Shown here: one piece after another, positions 17,144-25,902 of the stretch
How the letters are laid out: each line of letters opens with the position of its first letter
How positions within the stretch are numbered: the first letter of the stretch is position 1
Origin: Polynucleobacter antarcticus
GTDB taxonomy: Bacteria; Pseudomonadota; Gammaproteobacteria; Burkholderiales; Burkholderiaceae
Length of the DNA stretch: 64,000 nucleotides
Direction: 5' to 3'
NCBI RefSeq assembly: GCF_013307245.1
Contig: NZ_CP028941.1
Span: 930,001-994,000, forward strand
Notes under the pieces: model-generated
The model's database searches: none
Told to the model about the DNA's origin: nothing
What the model saw: only the letters and a program-made list of their open reading frames with translations
Position numbers and translations under genes: made by a program

Positions 17144-18343
17144 TTAAGCGCGTTTATATTGCAATAGACCGCCAGTCACCTTTGGTGGGCGTGCGCGTAG
17201 TTCTTTTTCAATAGGATCCGTTCCCCAGCCTGGGCGATCTGGCACTATTAAGCAACCATCTTTAAATTCCGGAGCATGGGTAAATAATTCGCCTTCCCAT
17301 GGCAGTCGATCAATATCTACTTCCATAATATGTAAATTAGGGACAGCTGCCGCAAAATGGGCATTCATCAAAGTACATAAATCACCATAAAAATTATGAG
17401 GAGCCACATTGACATCATGCGCATCCGCTAGGGCAGCTATTTTTAATGCTTGAAACATACCATTCCATACACCGTCAATAATGGCCACATCCATTGCTTG
17501 ATACTCAAAGAACGGTAAAAACTCTTTCATGCCGATGAGTGTTTCGCAAGAGCTGATAGGGAAGGGGCTATGTTGACGGACATAAGCCAATCCCTTAGGC
17601 GTATATGAATCTATTTCTACCCAAAATAAGTCAAGGTCACTTAAAGCTCTTAGTAGCTTTAAAAGGCCTTCGGGTTTTGCATTAAAGTTTATATCGATTA
17701 GTATGCCGAGGTCTGGCCCGCCTCCTTCTCTGAGTGCTTCTAGGTGCTGGCGAATGTTGCGAATTAATTTAGGCGTGACTGGTAATTCTGGTTTAAACGG
17801 AACTGCAAAGCCAGGCCTCCAGGCAAATGCTGGCCCATCTTCATGGATGAATAGATTTGTTTTTAATGCTGTAAATCCGCGCGCTTTTACCTCCGCAGCA
17901 GTTTTCTTGACGCCCTCTAAATCAGTGACTGCATTGCCATAAAACTGAGGATGGTTAATTCTCCAGGTGGGGCAGTGAGACCAATAAACAGGTACTTGGT
18001 CTCTTAACTTTCCCCCCAGTAATTCATAGCACGGAACGCCTAAACCTTTTGCTTTTGCATCCAGTAATGCATTCTCTATTGCACCCATTGCTTGACCAAT
18101 TACGCCACCAGTGGCTGGTCTAGTGAGGCAGTAAGCAAGTTGAAAAAATTGCTCATGATTATTGACTGACTGACCAATTAAACGGCCTTTGAGTTTCTCA
18201 ATGATCGCTCCCACTCCAGGCGAGCCAAATCCTTCGTCATACTCACTCCAACCAACAATTCCTTTATCGGTACTTATTTTGACAAAGTAATAGTTTCGCC
18301 AGCCAGCATCACACTCAATAGTTTCTACAGCAGTTACTTTCAT
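17144..18343 (-). CDS. Mandelate racemase/muconate-lactonizing family enzyme, probable sugar-acid dehydratase
   Basis: Full-length enolase-superfamily protein with capping domain and barrel. Metal ligands appear as D in LIDINFN, E in FWVEID and E in SSCETL. A likely general acid/base histidine is in NVAPHNFYG. The usual KxK pair at the end of the second barrel strand reads ALKTN, so only the first lysine is kept. The substrate is probably an acid sugar or similar hydroxy acid. It lies between the Bug protein gene and the dehydrogenase gene on the same strand. Confidence 0.83.
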   Translation of the reverse strand: MKVTAVETIECDAGWRNYYFVKISTDKGIVGWSEYDEGFGSPGVGAIIEKLKGRLIGQSVNNHEQFFQLAYCLTRPATGGVIGQAMGAIENALLDAKAKGLGVPCYELLGGKLRDQVPVYWSHCPTWRINHPQFYGNAVTDLEGVKKTAAEVKARGFTALKTNLFIHEDGPAFAWRPGFAVPFKPELPVTPKLIRNIRQHLEALREGGGPDLGILIDINFNAKPEGLLKLLRALSDLDLFWVEIDSYTPKGLAYVRQHSPFPISSCETLIGMKEFLPFFEYQAMDVAIIDGVWNGMFQALKIAALADAHDVNVAPHNFYGDLCTLMNAHFAAAVPNLHIMEVDIDRLPWEGELFTHAPEFKDGCLIVPDRPGWGTDPIEKELRARPPKVTGGLLQYKRA

Positions 18344-18365
18344 TTATAGGGATCCTTATTGGGTG

Positions 18366-19325
18366 TTAGTCAAGATAAATATTCATAGGTTTAATGACTT
18401 TTTCCCATTTAACTAGATCATTATTTATAAACTCTGCAAATTCTTTGGGTGAGTTTCCAACAGGAGATGCACCAAGCGACATAATGCGGTCTTGAACTGC
18501 ACGTTCTTTAATTACAGCTACGATTTCTGTATTTAACTTTGAGACTACATCTGTAGGAGTATTGGCCGGCGCAAATACACCATACCAAGAAACTAGGTCA
18601 TAGCCAGGAACGGTATCAGATACTGGGGCTAGTTCAGGTGCAAGCGGAGATCTCTTTTCGGAGGTAATAGCTAAGCCTTTCATGCGACCATCTCGAATAT
18701 GGGGCAGTACTTCATTGATTGCTAAGAAATTCGTATGGCCACCAATCACATCTGTGATTGCTGGAGCCCCACCTTTATAAGGAATAATATTAAGCTTGAT
18801 GCCGGTTCGTTGCACTAACATTTCACAGGCTAAATGACCGCTTGTTCCAACGCCACTACTACCGCAAGAGAGGCTGCCTGGATTTGCTTTTGATTGACTG
18901 ATGATGTCCGCTATAGAATTAATCTTTGAGTTTGGCGCAGTTGCAAAATAGTTGGCAATTGTGAGTACTTGGGTCACTGGAACTAGATCTTTACGAAGAT
19001 CAACCAGTTTATTTCTATAGAAAAACTCATTGAGGACATTAGCAAAGGTGCCCATTAAAAAGGTATGTCCATCCTTAGAGCGCGCTACATACTGGCTACC
19101 AATCATACTTCCAGCGCCGGGTTTATTTTCTACTATTACGGGTTGTCCAAGCTTCGTGCTCAATGACGGGGCTATTAAGCGCGCAATGAGATCCGTATTT
19201 CCGCCAGGGGGAAAGGGGACGATAAGCGTGATGGGTTTATCTGGCCAGGCTGCCAAAACATTCATTGAGGTGATTAAAACAAGCGAGGTGAATACGCCCT
19301 TAATTACTAATTTGAGATGTTTCAT
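18366..19325 (-). CDS. Bug/TctC family periplasmic substrate-binding protein
   Basis: The signal peptide (about 1-25, SLVLITSMNVLAA) is followed by WPDKPITLIVPFPPGGNTD, the opening of tripartite tricarboxylate transporter receptors, and KPGAGSMIGSQYVARS. I chose the ATG at 19325 because AAAGGAGG lies just before it. An upstream start would add ten residues. No TctA/TctB membrane partners are adjacent, as is common for orphan Bug proteins, which may pair with other permeases or act in sensing. It is first in the leftward run and divergent from the LysR gene. Confidence 0.9.
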   Translation of the reverse strand: MKHLKLVIKGVFTSLVLITSMNVLAAWPDKPITLIVPFPPGGNTDLIARLIAPSLSTKLGQPVIVENKPGAGSMIGSQYVARSKDGHTFLMGTFANVLNEFFYRNKLVDLRKDLVPVTQVLTIANYFATAPNSKINSIADIISQSKANPGSLSCGSSGVGTSGHLACEMLVQRTGIKLNIIPYKGGAPAITDVIGGHTNFLAINEVLPHIRDGRMKGLAITSEKRSPLAPELAPVSDTVPGYDLVSWYGVFAPANTPTDVVSKLNTEIVAVIKERAVQDRIMSLGASPVGNSPKEFAEFINNDLVKWEKVIKPMNIYLD

Positions 19326-19400
19326 TGATGCCTCCTTTGTAGTTTTACCCATCCTAGTAATAAATATTTAATTAGTAAACCTAAATTTATTTGATTTAAG

Positions 19401-19417
19401 CATCGGATTTTCCGATG
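19401..19417. promoter_or_regulatory. LysR-type operator in the divergent intergenic region
   Basis: Perfect 17-bp dyad CATCGGA-TTT-TCCGATG. It contains T-N11-A (T19403, A19415), the LysR-type box. It lies 20 bases before the lysR start and about 76 bases upstream of the Bug gene start, so it can serve both autoregulation and control of the cluster. Confidence 0.65.
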
Positions 19418-19437
19418 ATTGTGTAATAATATGAGAT

Positions 19438-20307
19438 ATGTCTATACGTGCCTTAAGAGCTTTTTTGGCTTTTAATCAACTGGGAACCGTTGCAGCGGCT
19501 GCAAAAAGTGTTCACCAGTCCTCAGCTGCTGTGAGCGTTCAGCTCAAACTTTTAGAGGAGAGGCTGGGAGGATCGTTATTTCATCGCACCCAAAGATCCT
19601 TAAGTCTTACGTCCTTAGGGTATCGACTTCTTCCTGTGGCAGAACAAATATTGACTTTGCACAGCGAAATGCTTGCCTTAAGTCAGCCAAGCAAACCTGC
19701 TGGAAAGCTCACAATTGGAGTAATTAATAGTGCGCTCATCGGCGTTCTACCTCCTATTTTGCAAAACTTAAAAATAGAATCTCCTGATCTTGACATTCGA
19801 ATCATGGCTGGTATTTCCCCAACCTTATTTACTCAGGTGCAAGATGGCATCTTAGATGCAGCAATTATTACCAGGCCACCAAAATCAATCACTACCGATT
19901 TAATGATTCGCCCTCTTTATACAGAGCCATTTGCATTGGTGATGGCGAAAACAATGCCTTATACCCAGCTGGCCAAGATATTAGAGGCTCAGCCATACAT
20001 TGCATTTGACCGTAGTACATGGGTTGGGGGAAAGGCTGAACAGTTTATACAAAAACTAGGTATTAAAACCCATGTGGTGATGGAGTTAGATTCACAGGAA
20101 GCCATTATTTCATTAATCAAGCATGGCATTGGCGTATCTGTACTGCCAATCCAGCCTGGTAGTGAAGTTTCAAATGATAAGACATTGCAGTTTATTTCTC
20201 TGTCAGGATTACATCGAGATGTTGTGTTTGTAGAGAAAAAGGATCATCCACATGCGCATTTGACGAGTAAATTAATGGACGCATACGTTAATTGGTCTGA
20301 AAGTTAG
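19438..20307 (+). CDS. LysR family transcriptional regulator
   Basis: The N-terminal winged helix-turn-helix is RALRAFLAFNQLGTVAAAAK with VHQSSAAVSVQLKLLEERLG, followed by a LysR substrate-binding domain (about 90-285). It is transcribed away from the Bug/enolase/dehydrogenase/TauE cluster and toward the MFS gene, the standard layout for a pathway regulator. A TAATAAT sequence ends about eight bases before the ATG and no strong ribosome site is visible, so the start could be leaderless. Confidence 0.9.
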   Translation: MSIRALRAFLAFNQLGTVAAAAKSVHQSSAAVSVQLKLLEERLGGSLFHRTQRSLSLTSLGYRLLPVAEQILTLHSEMLALSQPSKPAGKLTIGVINSALIGVLPPILQNLKIESPDLDIRIMAGISPTLFTQVQDGILDAAIITRPPKSITTDLMIRPLYTEPFALVMAKTMPYTQLAKILEAQPYIAFDRSTWVGGKAEQFIQKLGIKTHVVMELDSQEAIISLIKHGIGVSVLPIQPGSEVSNDKTLQFISLSGLHRDVVFVEKKDHPHAHLTSKLMDAYVNWSES

Positions 20308-20386
20308 ATATTTTTATCGCATCATATTTTACGTATTAGACTTGCAAGACTGTATTTTACAAAAGAGACTTATCAGTTCATTGAAT

Positions 20387-21613
20387 ATGAATCTACCTAA
20401 TGATGTTCAGCCAGCAGGTCGTTGGCTTATCCTTTTCATATTATCTATTTGCATTGTGCTGTCGATGACTACCTGGTTTTCAGCCACCGCGGTTATTCCT
20501 CAGTTAAGAGATATTTGGAGCCTCACGCCAACCCTGTCAGCATGGCTAACGATTGGGGTGCAAGTCGGATTTGTAATTGGTGCAGTTGGTTCTAGTGTTA
20601 TGAGTCTTTCAGACATCATCTCTGGTAAAAGACTGATGATCTACGGATCGATTGGCGCTGCCATCGCGAATGCTGGGATGTTGCTAACAGATAGTGCATA
20701 CCTCGCAATTTTCTTTCGTATTTTGACGGGCATGTTTCTTGCGCTGGTGTATCCGCCATCTTTAAAGTTAATAGCAACTTGGTTTACAAAAGGTCGCGGT
20801 GTTGCATTGGGTGCTTTAGTAGGGGCAATTACTTTAGGATCTGCCTCACCCCATTTTATTAATGCTATTGGTGGTCTTAGATGGGAGATAGTGATTGTCG
20901 CTACAACCCTCGCAACACTCTTAGGCGCATTGATTCTTCAGCTATTTGTCCATGAGGGTCCATTTCCATTTCCACGTGCACCATTTAATTTAGGTCGCAT
21001 GGGGCAAGTATTTAAAAACCGAGGCATTGTGCTTGCTAGCCTGGGGTATTTTGGTCACATGTGGGAGTTGTATGCGATGTGGGCCTGGTTTCTGACATTT
21101 GCTCGGATGGCATTGATTGAGCAGGGTGTAGGTGATGCAAGTTCAGCCTCATTCTTTACCTTTGCGGTCATTGGAGTTGGTGCTTTGGGTTGTGCTGTTG
21201 GCGGAATTTTGGGGGATCGATGGGGAAGAACTGCTACTACCAGCTTGATGATGGGCATCTCCGGTATGTGCGCACTGTTGGCTGGGTTCGTATTTGATGG
21301 ACCTTTATGGCTTTTAATTACTATCGGACTCATTTGGGGTTTTACAGTCGTCGCAGACTCGGCGCAATTTTCTACGATCGTGACGGAGCTTGGTGATCCT
21401 ATGTATATTGGCACGGCATTAACTATGCAACTGGGAATTGGCTTTATGTTGACGGTAGTGACGATCTGGTTACTGCCTTTAGCAGCAACACATCTTAATA
21501 GTTGGCAATGGGTCTTTTTAATTCTCTTACCGGGACCAGCACTCGGAATCTTAGCTATGCTGCTATTACGCAGGATGCCAGAAGCACTGAAAATTGCTAA
21601 TGGCAATAGGTGA
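20387..21613 (+). CDS. MFS transporter
   Basis: About twelve membrane segments in two halves, with the loop motif GRTATTSLMMG-like GDRWGRTATT in the second half and no soluble domain. The ATG at 20387 gives the natural N-terminus just before the first helix. An upstream TTG would add fifteen unlikely residues. It follows the LysR gene by 79 bases on the same strand and probably imports the substrate of the adjacent catabolic cluster, which is inference from position. Confidence 0.85.
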   Translation: MNLPNDVQPAGRWLILFILSICIVLSMTTWFSATAVIPQLRDIWSLTPTLSAWLTIGVQVGFVIGAVGSSVMSLSDIISGKRLMIYGSIGAAIANAGMLLTDSAYLAIFFRILTGMFLALVYPPSLKLIATWFTKGRGVALGALVGAITLGSASPHFINAIGGLRWEIVIVATTLATLLGALILQLFVHEGPFPFPRAPFNLGRMGQVFKNRGIVLASLGYFGHMWELYAMWAWFLTFARMALIEQGVGDASSASFFTFAVIGVGALGCAVGGILGDRWGRTATTSLMMGISGMCALLAGFVFDGPLWLLITIGLIWGFTVVADSAQFSTIVTELGDPMYIGTALTMQLGIGFMLTVVTIWLLPLAATHLNSWQWVFLILLPGPALGILAMLLLRRMPEALKIANGNR

Positions 21614-21660
21614 GTATTGCTGGAGTGACAACTTCGTAACTATGAGTAACTAATCAAAGA

Positions 21661-22515
21661 TTAATATTTAGCTGCTTTTTCAGCGGCCTCAAGGGTATTC
21701 ATTAACAACATCGTAATGGTCATGGGTCCAACTCCACCCGGCACTGGTGTGATCCAGCCAGCAATATACTTCGCAGCATCAAAATCCACATCGCCACAAA
21801 GCTTGCCATCAGGTAAGCGATTGATACCAACATCAATGACGACAGCACCAGTCTTCACCATTTCACCGGTAATCATTCTAGGTTTACCAGTAGCAACCAC
21901 CAAGATGTCAGCATCTTTGGTGTGATGTGCCAAGTCACGGGTTTTGCTATTGCAAATAGTGACCGTCGCACCTGCTTGGAGTAATAGCATAGCCATTGGC
22001 TTACCGACAATATTCGATGCACCAACAATCACAGCACGTGCACCACGAATAGGATATTCAATACTTTCCAGCATTTTCATACAACCATAAGGAGTGCAGG
22101 GCTTAAAAGAGGGTTGACCGACCATGAGTGCTCCGGCATTTGCCACATGAAATCCATCTACATCTTTTTCTGGAGCAATAGCCTCTAAAACGCGTTCAGC
22201 TGCAATATGCTCAGGCAGTGGCAGTTGCACCAAAATGCCATGGATAGACGGATCAGCATTGAGTGTGGCAATACGTGCAAGCAATTCTTCTTCACCGAGC
22301 TCTACAGAGTATCTTTCTAGTACAGAATGAAAGCCAACATCTTCACAGGCTTTCACTTTATTACGAACATATACCTGACTTGCTGGATTTTCACCAACAA
22401 CAATGACGGCTAAACCTGGCCTGACGCCTTTGGCAGTAACAATAGCTCCGCGTGCAGCAATTTCAGTGCGTAGTTTTTTGGATAGAGCAATTCCGTCAAG
22501 CAGTTGTGCGGGCAT
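21661..22515 (-). CDS. folD: Bifunctional methylenetetrahydrofolate dehydrogenase / methenyltetrahydrofolate cyclohydrolase
   Basis: Folate one-carbon enzyme. Family motifs: [13 protein letters not shown] (catalytic lysine), [28 protein letters not shown], and the NADP site [18 protein letters not shown], ending at [18 protein letters not shown]. Length 284 is normal. It lies ten bases after the response regulator gene on the same strand, so it may be co-transcribed with the sensor system. Confidence 0.97.
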   Translation of the reverse strand: MPAQLLDGIALSKKLRTEIAARGAIVTAKGVRPGLAVIVVGENPASQVYVRNKVKACEDVGFHSVLERYSVELGEEELLARIATLNADPSIHGILVQLPLPEHIAAERVLEAIAPEKDVDGFHVANAGALMVGQPSFKPCTPYGCMKMLESIEYPIRGARAVIVGASNIVGKPMAMLLLQAGATVTICNSKTRDLAHHTKDADILVVATGKPRMITGEMVKTGAVVIDVGINRLPDGKLCGDVDFDAAKYIAGWITPVPGGVGPMTITMLLMNTLEAAEKAAKY

Positions 22516-22525
22516 AGAGTAAATA

Positions 22526-23185
22526 TCAATGAGGTTGTGGATCTGAGAGTGCGAGTCGGAGTAGATCGGCTACAGTGTTGACCTTTAATTTCTCCATGAT
22601 ATTGGCACGATGTGCTTCTACCGTTTTAATAGAAATACTTAAGTCATCAGCAATTTGCTTATTGAGGCGTCCGGCAACAATGCGCTCTAGCACTTGACGC
22701 TCACGACCTGTCAGTTTACCAAGGAGGCTTTGAGTAATCTTATGTTGACTTGCTTGAGAGTAATCGACGCGTGCTTTAACAAGCATCCGATCAACTAAGC
22801 TACAAAGATCATTTTCTTTAAAAGGTTTTTCAACAAAATCCACTGCGCCACGCTTCATAGTGGATACAGCCATAGATACATCGCCGTGACCTGTAATAAA
22901 AGCGACTGGCATAGGGAAATTCTCGCTAATGAGTTTCTCTTGGAGTTCAAGACCGGACATTCCAGACATTCGAACATCTAATATGGCGCAAGAAATAGTC
23001 GTTTTGTCCGTGCTTTGTAAGGATTGAAGAAAGCGTTCTGCACTGGCATGACAGCGCACAACATAGCCATTACTTTCTAATAGCCAGGTGAGGGAGTCAC
23101 GAACTGCTTCATCATCATCTACAACATAAACCACTTCAGTTTGATTGGTTTTTATAGGGGCACCGGTATTCATATGAGTTCTCAC
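22526..23185 (-). CDS. FixJ/NarL-type response regulator
   Basis: The receiver domain (about 17-135) has the acid pocket [10 protein letters not shown], phosphoacceptor D70 in [12 protein letters not shown], the threonine/serine region FITGHGD and lysine in VEKPF. A LuxR-type helix-turn-helix follows ([34 protein letters not shown]). FixJ-type regulators activate transcription as dimers at inverted repeats. The gene follows its histidine kinase by 21 bases and precedes folD. An internal Met at residue 5 is an alternative start. Confidence 0.93.
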   Translation of the reverse strand: MRTHMNTGAPIKTNQTEVVYVVDDDEAVRDSLTWLLESNGYVVRCHASAERFLQSLQSTDKTTISCAILDVRMSGMSGLELQEKLISENFPMPVAFITGHGDVSMAVSTMKRGAVDFVEKPFKENDLCSLVDRMLVKARVDYSQASQHKITQSLLGKLTGRERQVLERIVAGRLNKQIADDLSISIKTVEAHRANIMEKLKVNTVADLLRLALSDPQPH

Positions 23186-23206
23186 AAATCAATCAAAAAA
23201 CAAAAA

Positions 23207-25711
23207 TTACAAATTACTGATAGAACCTGGGATTTCAAGGGGTAGTAGTATTGTAAAGGTACAGCCTGATCGCTTTGTCTGTTCGACGTCCATGTGATTT
23301 TTTGCCCATAAACGCCCTTGGTGGGACTCAATCACGGAGCGACAAATATTCAATCCCATGCCCATTCCATCATTTTTAGTGCTAAAAAAGGGCTCAAACA
23401 TGCGCTCAATCACGGTTTCTGCGATTCCAGCCCCGGCATCCGTGACCTGGATCCGCAACATAGCGGGGAAGGTACTGGTATCTAGATCAGCAGATATTGT
23501 CACGGATGGGGCTGACCATCTAGATGAAAGGGGGTAAACCTCTCTTAAGCTATCTAGGGAATTTTTAAGTAAGTTGACGAGAACTTGCAAAATTAAGACA
23601 GGATCAATATCTACTAGGGGTAGATTTTCAGTGACTTTCGCTGTGATGCTAAAGCGATGGCGATGAGCTTCAATTTCTACCAAGCCGACAGCATCATTAA
23701 CAATTTCGTTGATATCGCTGGGCTTACGTTGGGGCTCGCTCCGTTTCACAAAGCCCTTAATACGCTGAATAATCGTTCCAGCTCGATAGGCTTGATCAGA
23801 GGCTTTTTGTAAAGCTGGAATAATATCCGTTTGTAGTGAGGGGTCTAGGTTACCCTGTAGGCGCTTGATAACACCCATACAGTAATTAGAGATAGCTGAG
23901 AGTGGTTGATTTAATTCATGCGCTAAAGAGGAAGCCATTTCCCCCATCGTAGTCAAGCGGCTAGAAAATTGCATACGTTCTTCTTGTTGGCGCATCAGTT
24001 CATTAGCTTCAATGCGAATCGTAATATCCGTAGCGATTAAGAGTTGCGCAATATCTCCATCGACCCATGGAACAAAACGTCTCCTCACTTCATACCATTT
24101 TGAAGCGCCTGTAGATTCATCAAGCAATTGAATTTCTTCTGACTCGGACTCTTGATATAAAGAGGGTGATTCAATAGCGGGTGCGATCTCACCGGATTGA
24201 GCTACATTACCACCCGCTAATTCAAAATGTCCCTGAGCATTTCCTCCAAAACGTTCTCGATAAAAACGATTTGCAAAAAGGAGTTCGCCAGATTCTTTGG
24301 ATACTACAGATACCGCTGCATCTAAACCTTCTAGTACAGTAATAAAACGATCCTGAGAAGCAGCGAGTTCCTCACGAATTTTCTTTGGCTCTGAAATATC
24401 AATTAAGGAAGTAACCCATCCTGTCTGCTGACCCTTTTCATTAATTAATGGAGCAATAAAGGTACGTGTTTGAAGGATGGTGCCATTACGATTGACGATT
24501 GAGCCCTCCATGCCAATTTTCTTTTCTTGGTTTTTAGATAGCTCGAGTGCAAGATTCATCCTTTCACTCAAATCATTTTTTTGCGCTTCAGGCCAAAATG
24601 GAAAGGGGGGCTCCAGGCCTATTAATTCTGCTGCTGACCATCCCGTCATTTCACAGAATGCGGGATTCACATAGGTGATCGCGCGATTCATATCGTGCGC
24701 ACGAATACCAACTGGTGTGGAGTTCTCCATAGCACTACGAAAATTGGTCTCAGCACGCAGTGTTGCCTCTACTTCTTGTCGAACTTGCATCTGTTTTAGT
24801 ACTGACCATAGACTCCATATCACGAATGCACTTAAACCTAGTACCACGCCAATCAACATTCGGAAAGTGAGATTGGTTGCCGGTGGATAGGTATCAATAC
24901 GCAAAATGAGATTAGGACTGAGCACTCCCATGTCTAGGGTGGTTTGATTACTGAACGCACGTCTCGGCGTATTTTTATCCGATGAAATCGCCAGGACTTT
25001 TTCGTTATCTGTTAGCAAGGTAAAGCGATATTGGCTTTTCAGCTCACCCGGGATGAGGTCCAATAAACCCTGTGCTGTATACAAGACCGCCACCATTCCC
25101 TTAGTCTCATTTTCAGATACCTGGGGAATCGTTTGCCAAAATATATGACGTACTTCTCTGGCGGTGGATTCGTTGGTCGGGATTTTCAGCGTAATAAATT
25201 GACTAAATGCTGGTCGGTTGGTAGCTGCACTGAGTTCAATAGTTTTTTTGAGCGCCGCACTAATGACAGGAGCGTTATCGGGATGATTAAACCAATCTCT
25301 CTTCAGATTGATCGTTGGCGCTATCCACTGACGTTGGCTACTTTCATCAATCCAAAGTATTTGTGCAATTTCGCGATTGCTTTGTAATAGATTTTCTGCC
25401 TGACTTATAAACGCCGACTTCACATTACTGGAATTATTTATGCTGACGTAATCGCGTCCCATGGATTGCAGAACGTCTACATTATTGGTAAATCGTAATT
25501 GGATCCGTTGCTTTGCAATGGATAGCTCTCTGTAGAGAGCAGATTCTTGCTGATCTTTTTCTTGAAGCTGTAAAGCTCCTAATATGATTCCCATGACCCC
25601 TGTGAAGATGATGATCGCCAAGAGAGGGGTGTAAACCAGCCTAAAACCTCGAATGCGTCGAATCCACTGAAGGGGCTTCAGTTTCCAGATATATGGTGCT
25701 ATTTTTTTCAT
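23207..25711 (-). CDS. Membrane-bound PAS-domain sensor histidine kinase
   Basis: Order of parts: membrane helix at about 24-46, a periplasmic sensor region of about 235 residues, a second helix near 283-305, a PAS domain (about 325-445, ITYVNPAFCEMTGWSAAEL), a second PAS-like domain (about 455-575), a HisKA dimerisation domain with H598 in SSLAHELNQPLSA, and an HATPase with NLLKNSLDSL, DAGAGI and NDGMGMGLNICRS. It is of the FixL/TodS type. The signal is unknown. It is divergent from aceE, with a 37-bp palindrome in between, and heads a kinase-regulator-folD run. Confidence 0.93.
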   Translation of the reverse strand: MKKIAPYIWKLKPLQWIRRIRGFRLVYTPLLAIIIFTGVMGIILGALQLQEKDQQESALYRELSIAKQRIQLRFTNNVDVLQSMGRDYVSINNSSNVKSAFISQAENLLQSNREIAQILWIDESSQRQWIAPTINLKRDWFNHPDNAPVISAALKKTIELSAATNRPAFSQFITLKIPTNESTAREVRHIFWQTIPQVSENETKGMVAVLYTAQGLLDLIPGELKSQYRFTLLTDNEKVLAISSDKNTPRRAFSNQTTLDMGVLSPNLILRIDTYPPATNLTFRMLIGVVLGLSAFVIWSLWSVLKQMQVRQEVEATLRAETNFRSAMENSTPVGIRAHDMNRAITYVNPAFCEMTGWSAAELIGLEPPFPFWPEAQKNDLSERMNLALELSKNQEKKIGMEGSIVNRNGTILQTRTFIAPLINEKGQQTGWVTSLIDISEPKKIREELAASQDRFITVLEGLDAAVSVVSKESGELLFANRFYRERFGGNAQGHFELAGGNVAQSGEIAPAIESPSLYQESESEEIQLLDESTGASKWYEVRRRFVPWVDGDIAQLLIATDITIRIEANELMRQQEERMQFSSRLTTMGEMASSLAHELNQPLSAISNYCMGVIKRLQGNLDPSLQTDIIPALQKASDQAYRAGTIIQRIKGFVKRSEPQRKPSDINEIVNDAVGLVEIEAHRHRFSITAKVTENLPLVDIDPVLILQVLVNLLKNSLDSLREVYPLSSRWSAPSVTISADLDTSTFPAMLRIQVTDAGAGIAETVIERMFEPFFSTKNDGMGMGLNICRSVIESHQGRLWAKNHMDVEQTKRSGCTFTILLPLEIPGSISNL

Positions 25712-25782
25712 GTAATTGCTTTATTTTGCCTGATCTAGCCCCTCAATTGATCTACATTGACTTTAACTTGCAATGCAGCAAA

Positions 25783-25819
25783 TTTCCATATAGTGAAATA
25801 TATATTCATTATGTGGAAA
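25783..25819. promoter_or_regulatory. 37-bp inverted repeat between sensor kinase and aceE
   Basis: Arms TTTCCATATAGTGAA (25783-25797) and TTCATTATGTGGAAA (25805-25819) match as a dyad at 13 of 15 positions, centred on 25801. The centre is about 59 bp upstream of the transcription start inferred from the aceE promoter, the usual place for an upstream activator. It is about 90 bp from the kinase start codon. Confidence 0.6.
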
Positions 25820-25824
25820 ATATC

Positions 25825-25853
25825 TTGTTTACACCCATATACCTTTCTAAAAT
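25825..25853 (+). promoter_or_regulatory. Probable sigma-70 promoter of aceE-aceF-lpdA
   Basis: TTGTTT (25825-25830), 17 bases, then TAAAAT (25848-25853). Transcription would start near 25860, leaving a leader of about 43 bases with the ribosome site CGGAGG just before the aceE ATG. Confidence 0.5.
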
Positions 25854-25902
25854 ACCCGTTATAAAGAATGTAATCAGATAGATTTATTTCACGGAGGCAG
25901 TT

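Noticed and set aside
21055..21606. 183-codon minus-strand frame under the MFS gene
   Set aside because: The MFS protein has twelve convincing membrane segments; the antisense frame has no recognisable domain.
25783..25819. ArsR-type operator in front of aceE
   Set aside because: The left arm resembles the ars dyads (ATTTCCATATA), but the spacing to GAAAT is eight rather than ten bases and the wider 37-bp dyad explains the sequence better.
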